The notes beneath the pieces were generated by a model, which did not search any database, was not told the DNA's origin, and was given only the letters and a program-made list of their open reading frames with translations. Below are positions 36,727 to 45,867 of a stretch of 64,000 bases of DNA, piece after piece. This DNA comes from Propionibacteriaceae bacterium (lineage in GTDB: Bacteria; Actinomycetota; Actinomycetes; Propionibacteriales; Propionibacteriaceae). Made by a program: the position numbers and the translations under genes. Positions within the stretch are counted from its first letter, which is position 1; each line of letters begins with the position of its first letter. The stretch lies in the NCBI GenBank assembly GCA_031261455.1, contig JAISJP010000023.1:1-64000 (forward strand), written 5' to 3'.

Positions 36727-38178
36727 TTACTTCACAAAGCCTTCGGCACCGGTGGTGTCTCCGGAGCGGATGATGGCGAACAACTCCTCCGCGGCGTCGT
36801 CGTCCCAGATGACGGCCGAGCCCACTTCGGTATTGGCACCGGGGTCCCAGATCGGTACGGTGAGTTGTAGCCCGTCTTCGGACGCGAAGTCCAGCGCACC
36901 CCACCCGGCGGAGAGCATGTCAAAGATTGACGTATCCTCGCCCGCCGTGAGCAGGTCCACGAGAGCGTTGGTGGTGGAGTGCCAACGCCATGGCAACGCG
37001 ACGTTGCTCTTGAGCGCCAGTTTGTTCATCACCTGTGAGATTGCTTCCCGTTGGCGTTGGACGCGACCAAGGTCTCCGAGTGGGTCTGCGTAGCGCATGC
37101 GCACATAAGCTAGCCCCTGCGCTCCGTTGAGGTGGTGACATCCGGCGTCCAAGAACAGGTTGGAGTCCCCATCGGCAACGTCGTAATCGATACAAACGTC
37201 GAGTCCGCCGACGTAGTCGATAAGGTTGGCAAACTGTGCCATGCCAACCTCCAGATAGCCGTCGATGCGAATCCCGGTACGCTGCTCAACAGTTTCGACC
37301 AGCAGGGGAGCACCGCCGTAGGCGTAGGCGGCGTTGAGTTTGTTGTAACCGACGCCCGGAATGCCGATGTAGGTGTCGCGCGGCAACGAGAGCAGCACCG
37401 CAGGACCGGTCTTGGGGATGAAGTAGATCATCATGGTGTCGGTGCGACCACCGTCAGCCTGGCCTATGCCGAGGTGCTCTCGCTCCTCTGCGCTGAGGGC
37501 GTCGCGGGAGTCGCTTCCCACCAGCAGAATTGCCGTGCCGGGAGTGTCGGCAATGTGCCCGGCACCCGGTGTCGCATCCACTCGGGCAACTCCGCTCCAG
37601 GCCGTGAGTGGGATGAGAGTTAGCGCCACAACATAGCCGACCAACAGGGCAACCACCACAGTGATGGTCAGGCGGGCCCCACGTGGTAGACGGTGTCGCT
37701 TTCCTACCTCAGACACCTGGCCAGACTCGACTGAGCACTGTTGGCGTTGCTGGCCATTCGACAGAGGGGCCGATTCTGATTCCGCCAGCAACGAAACGCC
37801 AGGCACATCTCGGCTGGCCTTTGGTTTGGGTCTGGGCGCGGAGGCTGGGGAGGGAGCGGGTGGCACTGCCGGTGTGCTCGGCGGGCGTGCCACCCGAGCC
37901 GACGTCGGCTCGTCCAGTGGCACGTTGTCGTCCGGCTCTGGAGTTGTTCTCAGATCTGAAGGACGTGGGGGAGGCGTGCGTCTGGGCCGTCTGGACGCTT
38001 CTGACGTTGCTGGAACCTCAGCTGCTCCCACGACTCGCACGAGTGGCGTTGCGCTGGGTGCAGGAGGAGTTGCCGATGGCGTTCCGGGCAGAGCCTGTTT
38101 GTCGGCACGTGACGATCCGTAGAGCCACAGCAAGCCGGAGTCTTCACTGTCCTCGTCGGGCCCCACGTCGTCAGCCAT
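36727..38178 (-). CDS. LytR-CpsA-Psr family cell-wall ligase
   Basis: 483-residue LCP phosphotransferase that attaches polymers such as arabinogalactan or capsular glycans to peptidoglycan. A long Pro/Ala-rich cytoplasmic N-terminus (1-168) precedes one transmembrane helix (about 169-190). The extracellular LCP domain follows: ILLVGSDSRD, GGRTDTMMIYFIP, LSLPRDTYIGIPG with the conserved Arg/Asp that bind pyrophosphate, and YVRMRYADPLGDLGRVQRQREAI. ATG 38178 is six bases after TAGACT (38185-38190). It is divergent from manC across only 61 bp. Confidence 0.92.
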   Translation of the reverse strand: MADDVGPDEDSEDSGLLWLYGSSRADKQALPGTPSATPPAPSATPLVRVVGAAEVPATSEASRRPRRTPPPRPSDLRTTPEPDDNVPLDEPTSARVARPPSTPAVPPAPSPASAPRPKPKASRDVPGVSLLAESESAPLSNGQQRQQCSVESGQVSEVGKRHRLPRGARLTITVVVALLVGYVVALTLIPLTAWSGVARVDATPGAGHIADTPGTAILLVGSDSRDALSAEEREHLGIGQADGGRTDTMMIYFIPKTGPAVLLSLPRDTYIGIPGVGYNKLNAAYAYGGAPLLVETVEQRTGIRIDGYLEVGMAQFANLIDYVGGLDVCIDYDVADGDSNLFLDAGCHHLNGAQGLAYVRMRYADPLGDLGRVQRQREAISQVMNKLALKSNVALPWRWHSTTNALVDLLTAGEDTSIFDMLSAGWGALDFASEDGLQLTVPIWDPGANTEVGSAVIWDDDAAEELFAIIRSGDTTGAEGFVK

Positions 38179-38184
38179 GCATCT

Positions 38185-38231
38185 AGTCTATCCGGTTACA
38201 CAGCCTCTTCTTAAGGTGCTGGTGGTAGCGT
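38185..38231. promoter_or_regulatory. Back-to-back leaderless promoters for LCP and manC
   Basis: The minus strand has TAGACT at 38185-38190, six bases before the LCP ATG. The plus strand has TAGCGT at 38226-38231, eight bases before the manC ATG. Clear -35 boxes are not seen. Confidence 0.5.
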
Positions 38232-38239
38232 GGTGCAAC

Positions 38240-39337
38240 ATGAGATACGCAGTCATCATGGCCGGTGGCTCGGGGACGAGGCTTTGGCCACTGTCCCGCA
38301 ACGGCGAACCAAAGCAGTTGCTCAAGCTGTTTGGTGGCAACCAAGGCAACGACCCGGACTCCACCGGGGAGCCAGAACCGTACTCTCTGTTGCAACTCGC
38401 GTGGAGACGCATAGTCCAACTCATCCCCGCGGAACGCATTCTAGTGTGTACCGGGGCAAAGTATTCCAGCCAGGTGGCGGAGCAACTCCCAGACCTGGGG
38501 CCCGAAAACCTGCTCGGCGAACCGGAGGGACGCGACTCACTGAACGCCGTGGCTTGGACGGCGGCGGTGCTTGAAGCACGCGATCCCGATGCCAGCGTGG
38601 TGGTGCTCACGTCAGACCACATCATCGAACCAATTGAACGTTTCATCTCCAGTGTTGACTCCGGTTTTGCCCTGCTTGAGGCGCAGCCGGATCGTCTGGT
38701 CACTTTCGGCGTGGTCCCCACGAGTGCCCACACCGGGTACGGCTATCTGCATCGTGGTGCCCCGGTTGACGGCTGTGACGGGGCTTGTGACGTAGTGGAG
38801 TTCAAAGAGAAGCCCGATCTGGTAACTGCCAAAGTCTATGTCGACAGCCAAGAGTACTGGTGGAACTCAGGAATGTTCGTCTGGCGTGCCGCCACCCTGA
38901 TGGCACAAGTGGAGGCACTGTTACCGCAGACCGCAGCCACGATCCGCGCGATTGTGGCGCAGCCTTCGCGCCTGGCAGAGCTGTTTGTCACTCTTGACAA
39001 GATCTCAATTGACTATGCCATCATGGAACCCGTTTCCCGCGGACTGGGCAGCGCGCGGGTGGCCGCGGTTCCGCTCAAGGTCAACTGGCGTGACGTCGGC
39101 TCTTTTGCCGAGTTGGCCGGGGCGTTGCCCCACGACGCTAACGGCAACGCGGTGCGTGGTCGCGTGATCATTGGCGGCGATGTCAGTGGGTGTCTGCTGG
39201 TGAACACCGACTCAGCAGGCGATTTGGCCGTGGCAGATTTGAGCAATATGGCTGTGGTGCGCACTGCCGAGGCAACGTTAACCATTCCGCTTGCCTCGTC
39301 GCAGCTAGTCAAAGCACTCGCAGAGCAGGTTGTGTAG
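38240..39337 (+). CDS. manC: Mannose-1-phosphate guanylyltransferase
   Basis: Makes GDP-mannose from mannose-1-phosphate and GTP, feeding glycan and lipoglycan mannosylation. 365 residues. The nucleotide signature MAGGSGTRLWPLSR is at residues 7-20; LTSDHIIEP (about 121-129) and VEFKEKPDLVTAKVYVDSQEYWWNSGMFVW (about 188-217) match the type II guanylyltransferase family. A near-C-terminal VKVNWRDVGSF-like segment is present. The ATG at 38240 suits a leaderless message. Together with the LCP gene and whiB it matches the mycobacterial Rv3267-Rv3260c neighbourhood. Confidence 0.95.
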   Translation: MRYAVIMAGGSGTRLWPLSRNGEPKQLLKLFGGNQGNDPDSTGEPEPYSLLQLAWRRIVQLIPAERILVCTGAKYSSQVAEQLPDLGPENLLGEPEGRDSLNAVAWTAAVLEARDPDASVVVLTSDHIIEPIERFISSVDSGFALLEAQPDRLVTFGVVPTSAHTGYGYLHRGAPVDGCDGACDVVEFKEKPDLVTAKVYVDSQEYWWNSGMFVWRAATLMAQVEALLPQTAATIRAIVAQPSRLAELFVTLDKISIDYAIMEPVSRGLGSARVAAVPLKVNWRDVGSFAELAGALPHDANGNAVRGRVIIGGDVSGCLLVNTDSAGDLAVADLSNMAVVRTAEATLTIPLASSQLVKALAEQVV

Positions 39338-39465
39338 ACAGCTGTACGTATGGGATGTGCACGGATAGACGGGCAGTTTTTCTTGCGTGTTGAAACACTT
39401 TGGCGTCTTGAAATGCGTTATTCTTTGCGGTCACAGAAAAATCTGCACGAATATCTGGTTTTCGC

Positions 39466-39495
39466 TTGACTTGGGTGTAGTTGCAGGCGTGTAAT
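39466..39495 (+). promoter_or_regulatory. Probable whiB promoter
   Basis: TTGACT at 39466-39471 and TGTAAT at 39490-39495, spaced 18 bp, lie in an AT-rich 259-bp gap and would give an untranslated leader of about 95 nt before whiB. No other feature is visible in the gap. Confidence 0.5.
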
Positions 39496-39596
39496 TATAT
39501 GCAGAAGTTGTTGCCCCCCGATCTGCAACGTTTTATTCAAGGTGGGCGGGTGACTAGTGCGAGATGTACGACACGGCGGACGAGGGTGATTGCTAA

Positions 39597-39857
39597 GTGA
39601 GCACAGCGATCAGTAGTTTGACGCCTCCTGACGAAGCAGGCGGCCCCACCTGGCGAGAGTTTGCGTTGTGTGCGCAGACCGACCCGGAAGCATTCTTCCC
39701 GGAAAAAGGCTGTTCCACCCGCGACGGCAAGAAGATCTGCGCCAAGTGTGAAGTGATGATGGAGTGCCGCGCGTACGCCATCCTTCACGATGAGCGCTTT
39801 GGCATCTGGGGTGGGCTCTCCGAGCGGGAGCGTCGCTCCATTCGTCGCGCCTCCTAG
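39597..39857 (+). CDS. whiB2: WhiB2-type iron-sulfur regulator
   Basis: 86-residue WhiB-like [4Fe-4S] protein. The cluster ligands are C25, C48, C51 and C57 (C-x22-C-x2-C-x5-C); C39 is an additional cysteine. FGIWGGLSERERR (68-80) is the G-rich turn that contacts region 4 of the primary sigma factor. The sequence CAQTDPEAFFPEKG is typical of WhiB2/WhmD, which governs septation and division genes. It lies between manC and a giant glycosyltransferase gene. Confidence 0.93.
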   Translation: MSTAISSLTPPDEAGGPTWREFALCAQTDPEAFFPEKGCSTRDGKKICAKCEVMMECRAYAILHDERFGIWGGLSERERRSIRRAS

Positions 39858-39910
39858 CACAGTTTTTCTCTTTTTTCTTATCATTCCCTTAGGTTTGGTA
39901 GGCTTCATGG

Positions 39911-42900
39911 GTGAGCTTGGAAGAGACAGACCCTTGGGGATGGGCGCATATCCCGCCCGAAGAAGAGGATCTGCCGCGAGGATCAGATCGAGTTACCGCT
40001 ATTCTCGTCGCCCATAACGGGTCAAAGATCCTCGGGCGTACGCTCATTGAATACTCTCGCCTTACCGTGCGCCCCGGTCACCTGATCGCTGTTGACACTG
40101 GCTCTGTTGATGACACCAGAGAAGTGCTTGACTACTGGCTGAACGAAGGCGTGGTCGACCAAATTGTTGAAACCGACGGTAAGGGCGGCTTCGCTCAGGC
40201 CGTTCAGGCTGCCATTGATGCGTCTGAGGCGCACGCCCCGTTGTGGTACTGGTTCTTGCACGACGACTCTTGGCCCCAAAAGGACGCACTGGCTGAACTG
40301 TTGCGCGCGGCCACTGAGCCGGACTTCACCATAGGTCCTGCCATCGTGTTGCCCAAGCTACTTACGCCTGGCGACGAAGAACGTCTCGACAAGGTACTTG
40401 CCATCGGCGAAACCATCGACAACGGCGGCGAGTCAATCGGCAGCGTCGAGCCTGGCGAAATTGACCAACGTCAAGATGAGGCCACGCGTGTGCTCGGTGG
40501 TTCTACTGCGGGCATGTTGGTACGGGCCGACGCTCTTGAGCATCTCGGCGGACTCGCACCGCAGGTCCCGTACCAACGCTGTGGGGTGGAGCTAGGTTGG
40601 CGTGCGAATCGCACCGGTCTTGAAGTAGAAACCTGCCCCAACGCTGCGGTTTATCATAAACGCTCCACGTGGACGGGGGAACGGCACTCTGACCTGAGCG
40701 TCACGGACGTGCTGGCAGCCGACCTTGCCGCCGGAATGCGGGTGGTCCAGGCACACTCGAGTCATCCCAACATGACAAGGTTGCGCCTGCGACTGGCGAA
40801 CCGCCGCCGGTGGGTGCTTTCTGCGCTTACGAAAGACACTCAACTGGTCAAGGTTTATGGCCGTACCGCTCAGTTGTATGCCGCTGGAGCCGCAGACAGT
40901 GCGGCACTGGCCAAGTGGCTTGCCCCAGTCAAGCGGGACAGCGTGCGACTTCCACGGGGATTACGCCCCGGCCCGTTCTGGGGCATGCGTCGCACCTTTG
41001 ATGCTGTCACCTACAAGTTTGAGTCCGGATGGCGCACATGGATGAGCGTCGGGTCCAGCATTGACCTCGAAGAACTCACCGCCGATGACCCCGACACCGA
41101 CTATCGTCGCAAGAGCGTATTCCCGTGGATTCCGGTTGCACTGCTGCTGGCGGCGGTTCTCACCGTGGTGGCGTCGCGAGGCATCTGGGGCACTGGGGCG
41201 TTGACTGGTTCCAAACTGCTGGCGGCTCCGGAAACGCTCGCCGATGCGTGGAGCGCCTGGGTTCGGCCAGTACCCGGACTAAGCGGCGCAAATGCCCCTT
41301 GGCTTGGTCTTATGGTGCTGGGCTCTTTCATCACCGTGGGGCAACCTGGCTGGTTCGTGGTAGCTATGCTGGCGCTAGGTGTCGCTGTTTCCGCCTTGAG
41401 CGCGTTCGTGTTTTTCAAGAGATTCTGCACCCGCCCTTATGCGCTGCTGCTCGCTTCGATCTGGGGCACGCTGCTGTCCACCACCGGACAACTTCAGGAG
41501 GGTTCGCTAGGAGCGGTGTCAGCTTTCATCTGCATCCCGATCTTGGCGGGCGCGCTGCATAGCTGGGCCACGTCTCCGCTGAAGGGGCTTGCCGGGTTGC
41601 ATCCCCCCGGTCTCGTAGCACTCACAACCACCATGCTGGTGCTCATCACGCCGGTGCTATACATTCCAGTCTTGGCCGCTGCTGGCCTTGTCGCGTGGCG
41701 GCGCACGGACTGGCGCGGTCTTGGCATTGCCGCTGCGCTGCCGTTGTTGGTTGTTGGCCCGTGGCTGCCCCGGTTGTTCCAGATGCCGGGGCGTCTGATT
41801 ACTGGCATCGACCCCACCGCGCAAGTTGCCGGGCCGATTCCCAGCGTGTTGGCAACGGTCATTGGTCGGTTCGACGAGTCGGTCCCTTGGTGGGTCTCGT
41901 GGAGCGTTATCGGGCTTTACGTTATTGGAGTCATGGTCCTCACTCGCACCGGTCTGTCGGCGATGTGGCGTCGGGCCGCGCTCGCCGTGGTCGTTATCTT
42001 CCCCTGTGTGGCCGTGTTAGTGGCCCGTAGTGTGGTGTCGATTGGTTCGGTCGAGGTTCGTGGAGATCCCGTTCCTTGGATTATCTCCACCATCTTCGTC
42101 ACTCTGGCGATGGTGGCCTATCACAACTCCGAACCGGAAGCGCACCGTCTTGACTTTGAGATCAGGGGCGCGACCGCTGGTCTGCTCGTCATCACTTTTG
42201 GTTGCATGTGCGCCTTTTGGGTGTTCCTCGGCATGGGTGAACCGCTGCACCGCGACCAAGGCAACATTCCAGGCTACGTGACGGACGTGCAGACGATTCG
42301 GGGCACGCGTACGTTGCACATCACCATTGTTGACGGTGTTGCCAACGTCGCAATTGCCGATGCTGAGCATCCGCGTTGGGGCGACGGCGAGCAGGACCCC
42401 ATGCGTCCCACTGCCATGCAAGAGACCTATCTAGCGCTGGCGCAACAGGTGGCTGATGGTCTGGTCACTGACAGGTTTGCTGACCAGCTGAGCGACGCCG
42501 GGATCGGGCACGTGGTACTAACTGGTGCTCCCGCAACGGTAATCCTGTCTCTTGAAGGCGTCCCTGGTTTGTCAGGTGCCCTGGAGGTCGAAGCTGAGCC
42601 GCAGATGTGGATCTGGACGGTGGGTAAGTCCGCGAGTCGCGCCGAGATCGTCTCTGATGATGGCGACACGCTCACTCCGGTGCTTGATGGCGTCGTTAAC
42701 TCTGGAGACTCTGACCGAACACTACGGCTGCTCGAAGACGCATCTGACGACTGGGTGGTAACTGTTGGTGGAGCTGAACTGGACGCCATTGAGACAGAAG
42801 ATGGCCTAGCCACCTACGAGTTGGCAGATGCCAGCGGCGACCTGTCTTGGCAAGCCAAGGCCGGCTGGGGCTGGGCTGCTTGGCAGGTGCTCTCGTGGAT

Positions 42901-42994
42901 AGCGCTCATTGTGTTGGCTGTTCCTCCGTCTGCCGCCGTCGCACAGCGAGAAGAGTTACTTGAGAATCAGGGGAGAGGAGGCAACGATGAGTGA
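39911..42994 (+). CDS. Giant membrane glycosyltransferase, GT2 type
   Basis: 1027-residue protein: an N-terminal GT2-like domain (about 1-270; VTAILVAHNGSKILGRTLIEYSRLTVRP, AVDTGSVDDT, and WFLHDDSWPQ as the metal-binding Asp motif), then about a dozen transmembrane helices (about 400-760) and a large extracellular C-terminal domain with one last helix (about 985-1010). This architecture is standard next to whiB2 in actinobacteria and suggests an envelope-glycan polymerase or galactofuranosyl-type enzyme. GTG 39911 is six bases after TAGGCT (39899-39904). It overlaps the next gene by eight bases. Confidence 0.85.
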   Translation: MSLEETDPWGWAHIPPEEEDLPRGSDRVTAILVAHNGSKILGRTLIEYSRLTVRPGHLIAVDTGSVDDTREVLDYWLNEGVVDQIVETDGKGGFAQAVQAAIDASEAHAPLWYWFLHDDSWPQKDALAELLRAATEPDFTIGPAIVLPKLLTPGDEERLDKVLAIGETIDNGGESIGSVEPGEIDQRQDEATRVLGGSTAGMLVRADALEHLGGLAPQVPYQRCGVELGWRANRTGLEVETCPNAAVYHKRSTWTGERHSDLSVTDVLAADLAAGMRVVQAHSSHPNMTRLRLRLANRRRWVLSALTKDTQLVKVYGRTAQLYAAGAADSAALAKWLAPVKRDSVRLPRGLRPGPFWGMRRTFDAVTYKFESGWRTWMSVGSSIDLEELTADDPDTDYRRKSVFPWIPVALLLAAVLTVVASRGIWGTGALTGSKLLAAPETLADAWSAWVRPVPGLSGANAPWLGLMVLGSFITVGQPGWFVVAMLALGVAVSALSAFVFFKRFCTRPYALLLASIWGTLLSTTGQLQEGSLGAVSAFICIPILAGALHSWATSPLKGLAGLHPPGLVALTTTMLVLITPVLYIPVLAAAGLVAWRRTDWRGLGIAAALPLLVVGPWLPRLFQMPGRLITGIDPTAQVAGPIPSVLATVIGRFDESVPWWVSWSVIGLYVIGVMVLTRTGLSAMWRRAALAVVVIFPCVAVLVARSVVSIGSVEVRGDPVPWIISTIFVTLAMVAYHNSEPEAHRLDFEIRGATAGLLVITFGCMCAFWVFLGMGEPLHRDQGNIPGYVTDVQTIRGTRTLHITIVDGVANVAIADAEHPRWGDGEQDPMRPTAMQETYLALAQQVADGLVTDRFADQLSDAGIGHVVLTGAPATVILSLEGVPGLSGALEVEAEPQMWIWTVGKSASRAEIVSDDGDTLTPVLDGVVNSGDSDRTLRLLEDASDDWVVTVGGAELDAIETEDGLATYELADASGDLSWQAKAGWGWAAWQVLSWIALIVLAVPPSAAVAQREELLENQGRGGNDE

Positions 42995-44684
42995 CAACAC
43001 GGTTTCTGAAGAGAATCTTGCATTGCTTGGAGGGTTGGCCTCGCGCAAGCCCCGACCACGTCGCAGTGTCGCTGAAAACGAATCTGCTGAGACGGCAACT
43101 CAGTCTGCCACTGAGCCTGAAACCAGTGACGAGTTGACCCCAAGTCGTCGCGACAGTGAGGACAACGGCACCGCTGCACCGCCCAGCGTTGGTCTTGAGG
43201 CCGAACCTGAGCCTGAGGCTGAAACTGTTGACCAGGCACACACTCAGGGGGTCACGGATGAGTCGAACGAAGTGGACTTTGCAGAGGATGACACTGAGAT
43301 CACTCAGAAGATTGTGCTGCCCAGTTTGCAGACGCCAACAGTCGCTGGCTTCCAGTTGCGTGCTTGGCAAAACCCCGTGCTTGAAGGGTTGATGGCCGTC
43401 GTCTTGGCAATTGGCGTATTGGCGCTGGTCGCACTGGGCGGTAGCGAGCCCAAACCGCCCGAGCCGGTTATGCCGGACGCAGAGATCATGATCGTCTGTC
43501 CTGGCATTGAGGGTCGTCCCGGCACCATTGTGGGATCGGTCAACGGTGAGGCGACTCTGGCTCCGGTGTCGGGCACTACGCAGCCAGAGTTGGTGTACGG
43601 ACACTTCGAGTTGAACAACATCACCGAACCCATGGTGCTGACTGCTACCCGTGGAGACTCGGCGCTGAACGCCCGATTTGTTACTTACCAGCAGGGCGCA
43701 CCGGACGACGACCCGCCCGGAGACCGTATCTCTGAGGTGAACTGTGCGCAGCCGCTAGCCTCGCAGTACCTCCTGTTCCCCAGTTCGTCCGGCGCGAGCG
43801 TGCAGTTGGTAAACCCGGATGACACCGAGGCCGTGTTCAACGTGAGCGCCCTCGGGCCAGACGGCGCGGTAAGACTCACCGACCTGCGTGACATGCGCCT
43901 AGCTGCGCACTCGGTTACCACTATTGACGTTGGGGCGATGTTGGAGAAGGTGGCTGCCTTGACGCTGCGCATAACCAACACCACCGGCCGCCTGTTGGCT
44001 ACGGGAGATGTGGCGGCGTCCCTTGGCAACGAGTTCTCCGCGGCAACGCATATTGGTCGAGAACTGCTGATCACCGGCATCCCGGCGCTACCCGACCACA
44101 CGAGAGTCATCTTGAGCAATCCCGCAACAGTGCGCGTGACTTTTTCAATAGTGGCCGTCTACGCGGACGGCACCAAGGATATTGCGGGGGCAGACTCTGT
44201 CACCTTGGAGGCAGAGACAACCACTGTCTTTGACATCACGGAACCCTTGATGGGGCAACCTGCAGCGCTTTTGGTTACGGCCAACAACGACATTGCTGCT
44301 GCGGCCGCCGTGTCCTTGGCAAACGACTTCGCAGTGGTCCCAGGCGTCCCGGTGCAACAACTGGTTGAACAAACCCTGCTCGTCGGCGTGTCGCATCCGG
44401 CACAGTTGATGCTCGCTAACCCTGGCGAAGAGCGCATAGACGTTGCGGTGCAGTGGCTCACTGCTGGCGAGCCGAGCACCGAGCCAGTCAGCATTCCGGC
44501 CAAGTCTTCACTGCTGCTGGATGTACCAAACGACGTCAAGCTCATTCGTGTGGAGGTGCCGGCCACATTGGGCACGGCACTGTTGTTCGGTACCCGCGAG
44601 GGTGGTCAGGCAACAGTGAGTCTGCCTGCCGAGACGCAAAGTGCAGGACGCACGCCTCTGCGGATCGTGGCGCACCAGCCGTAA
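42987..44684 (+). CDS. DUF5719-family envelope protein
   Basis: 565-residue single-pass membrane protein. An acidic, disordered cytoplasmic N-terminus (1-130, rich in Glu/Thr/Pro) precedes one helix (about 131-151), and a repetitive beta-rich extracellular domain follows. In that domain several blocks recur of the form LLFPSSSGASVQLVNPDDTEAVFNVSALG and MLANPGEERIDVAVQWL. Function is unknown, but it always accompanies the large glycosyltransferase in actinobacteria, so a partner role in envelope glycan assembly is likely. GAGGAGG precedes ATG 42987, which overlaps the glycosyltransferase stop. Confidence 0.82.
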   Translation: MSDNTVSEENLALLGGLASRKPRPRRSVAENESAETATQSATEPETSDELTPSRRDSEDNGTAAPPSVGLEAEPEPEAETVDQAHTQGVTDESNEVDFAEDDTEITQKIVLPSLQTPTVAGFQLRAWQNPVLEGLMAVVLAIGVLALVALGGSEPKPPEPVMPDAEIMIVCPGIEGRPGTIVGSVNGEATLAPVSGTTQPELVYGHFELNNITEPMVLTATRGDSALNARFVTYQQGAPDDDPPGDRISEVNCAQPLASQYLLFPSSSGASVQLVNPDDTEAVFNVSALGPDGAVRLTDLRDMRLAAHSVTTIDVGAMLEKVAALTLRITNTTGRLLATGDVAASLGNEFSAATHIGRELLITGIPALPDHTRVILSNPATVRVTFSIVAVYADGTKDIAGADSVTLEAETTTVFDITEPLMGQPAALLVTANNDIAAAAAVSLANDFAVVPGVPVQQLVEQTLLVGVSHPAQLMLANPGEERIDVAVQWLTAGEPSTEPVSIPAKSSLLLDVPNDVKLIRVEVPATLGTALLFGTREGGQATVSLPAETQSAGRTPLRIVAHQP

Positions 44685-44772
44685 GCGACCTTGGATGGCG
44701 CGACTACATACTAGAGACTAGAGATTAGGCCTGGTACTTGCGAATTGCGGTGCACCCGCCTCTTAGGTCAGC

Positions 44773-45222
44773 TTAGAATTCGTCATCAAACCTAGGGTCA
44801 ATATCGGTGACCGAGCGACTGGTTAGCACTGATAACTGCTCCACCAGCGTGTGATGCACCAAGTGTTGCAGTTCATCGCGACTGACAGCACGTCGCTCAA
44901 TGGGACGCCGATATACGATCACCCTAGCGCTGCGTCCCGCCTGTGGATCAACCGCGAGCGCTAGCGGCACAGCACCCTGCGACTCAAGTCCGCTCCACAT
45001 GCCATTCACAGGATCAGGTACCTCTTCAACGCCGATATCAATCCCAATCAGCGCCTCCGGGCAGGTGCTCTGAATGCGGTCCACAGAGCGCGTCAGACAC
45101 CCGAAGAAGAACTCAGCGCGCGTCTCCCGCAGCGGCAGCTTCGCCGACGCCCGAGTGTAAGGGTTAGGCATAGCCAAGGGCCCGCGAATCCCGCGCTCAT
45201 GCAAGTCCCGTCTGCTCACCAC
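44773..45222 (-). CDS. Rv3259-like zincin-fold family protein
   Basis: 149-residue protein of the actinobacterial metallopeptidase-like family next to DUF3499. VIVYRRPIERRAVSRDELQHLVHHTLVEQLSVLTSRS (about 100-135) aligns with the helix that carries HExxH in true family peptidases, but here the residues read HLVHH, so catalytic zinc binding is doubtful. GTG 45222 is six bases after TAGACT (45229-45234), a leaderless layout. It is divergent from DUF3499; the 234 bp between holds a small hairpin (45260-45285) and nothing else clear. Confidence 0.65.
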   Translation of the reverse strand: MVSRRDLHERGIRGPLAMPNPYTRASAKLPLRETRAEFFFGCLTRSVDRIQSTCPEALIGIDIGVEEVPDPVNGMWSGLESQGAVPLALAVDPQAGRSARVIVYRRPIERRAVSRDELQHLVHHTLVEQLSVLTSRSVTDIDPRFDDEF

Positions 45223-45456
45223 ACCCCCAGTCTACGCAAGGTTAAGGTGCAAAGTGCTGTGGGCACGATGGAGCATGCGTGCCCAAGTTTGTGGGTTTTC
45301 GCAGTCTTTGCTGTGGGTGTGGCGTACGCTGGCGGGAACGGAGGCTGAATCGCCCCGGGTTTGTCGGAGAGTCGGAGGTGCACCCCTACACAAGAGTGAC
45401 GTCGTGCGGGCGCGTCTCGGCGTGACTTGGGGGGTGGCTGCGCTAGCCTGATAGGT

Positions 45457-45837
45457 GTGTTGCTGCGTCGGTGTTCCAGAGTGTCGTGTAATGCGCCCGC
45501 TGTTGCTACCTTGAGTTATCGGTACGACGGGTGCGTGGCGCACTTGTTTCCGCTTGAAAAGGAGCACTTGCCTGGGCACTATGATCTGTGTGCGGTCCAT
45601 GCCCAGGGATTGAAGGTGCCTGACGGGTGGGACGTGGTGCGTGCGCCGGGCATCGAGTTTGAGACGCCGCGCATCGGCATGAGTGATCTTGAAGCGCTTG
45701 CCGCGCAGATTCGTGCCATCGGGTTGGCGGAGGAGTTGACGGAGCCGTTGCGTTCTCAGCCGGATGAGTCGAGCGTGGTGGAGTTGGCTCGTCGCGGGCA
45801 TCTGCGCGTTATTGCTGACATCTCGCGTGCCAGTTGA
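45457..45837 (+). CDS. DUF3499-family protein
   Basis: 126-residue protein of the actinobacterial DUF3499 family (Rv3258c-like). The N-terminus RRCSRVSCNAPAVATLSYRYD and C-x12-type spacing to LCAVHAQGLKVPDGWDVV suggest a small zinc-ribbon-like domain (Cys at about 6, 11, 25 and 43). Function unknown. GTG 45457 lies seven bases after TAGCCT (45444-45449) and gives the usual family start; further upstream starts would precede the promoter. Confidence 0.85.
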   Translation: MLLRRCSRVSCNAPAVATLSYRYDGCVAHLFPLEKEHLPGHYDLCAVHAQGLKVPDGWDVVRAPGIEFETPRIGMSDLEALAAQIRAIGLAEELTEPLRSQPDESSVVELARRGHLRVIADISRAS

Positions 45838-45867
45838 TCGTTAGCCTAAACTAGGAGGGTGACTTCT

